Of a DNA stretch of 5,244 nt, positions 5,223-5,244 are shown piece by piece. The DNA is from UBA6776 sp964636785. Lineage in GTDB: Bacteria > Bdellovibrionota > Bdellovibrionia > Bdellovibrionales > UBA1609. The position numbers were made by a program, and so were the translations under genes. The stretch's first letter is position 1. The number at the start of each line of letters is the position of its first letter. The notes below the pieces were generated by a model that saw nothing but the letters and a program-made list of their open reading frames with translations, had not been told where the DNA came from and searched no databases. The stretch spans positions 1 to 5,244 of the forward strand of contig CAZWVK010000157.1 of NCBI GenBank assembly GCA_964636785.1. Reading direction: 5' to 3'.

Positions 5223-5244
5223 AGGACTTCTAATTATCAATCTT

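Overview
The window is a compact, entirely plus-strand gene run: a two-component signalling pair (sensor kinase at 32-922, response regulator at 919-1575) followed by three genes for consecutive late steps of heme synthesis, hemE (1601-2644), hemN (2641-3996) and a HemY-type hemG (3993-5222). There are no RNA genes, mobile elements or CRISPR arrays, and no non-coding stretch is longer than about 25 bases.

The proteins look like those of a Gram-negative bacterium that makes heme through protoporphyrin: a true HemN is paired with a FAD-type protoporphyrinogen oxidase. Moderate GC, dense packing and this gene grouping would suit a Bdellovibrio-like or other deltaproteobacterium-like organism. 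That placement is an impression from protein style, not proven by the sequence.

Layout: the left edge carries a possible tail of an upstream frame that stops at 33-35, overlapping the kinase start. Kinase and regulator overlap by ATGA (919-922). Only 25 bases separate the regulator from hemE, which has a strong ribosome binding site. hemE and hemN overlap by GTGA (2641-2644), and hemN and hemG by ATGA (3993-3996). After hemG only 22 bases remain, beginning with a Shine-Dalgarno-like AAAGGA, so the run may continue.

Working together, HemE decarboxylates uroporphyrinogen III to coproporphyrinogen III, HemN converts that to protoporphyrinogen IX, and HemG oxidises it to protoporphyrin IX. Gene order therefore follows reaction order. 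The earlier enzymes and ferrochelatase are not here. Because no terminator separates them, the two-component pair is probably transcribed into the heme genes, which suggests, but does not show, a regulatory link between an envelope signal and heme supply.

Most of the window is ordinary housekeeping. The points worth checking are the kinase's minimal architecture and altered H-box, the signalling-heme linkage, unusual substitutions in HemE, two very basic patches in HemG, an in-phase A AAA AAG slippery heptamer beside a CUUG hairpin in hemG, a 14-bp alternating CG palindrome in hemE, and an excess of GATC sites. No clearly new biological system is evident.
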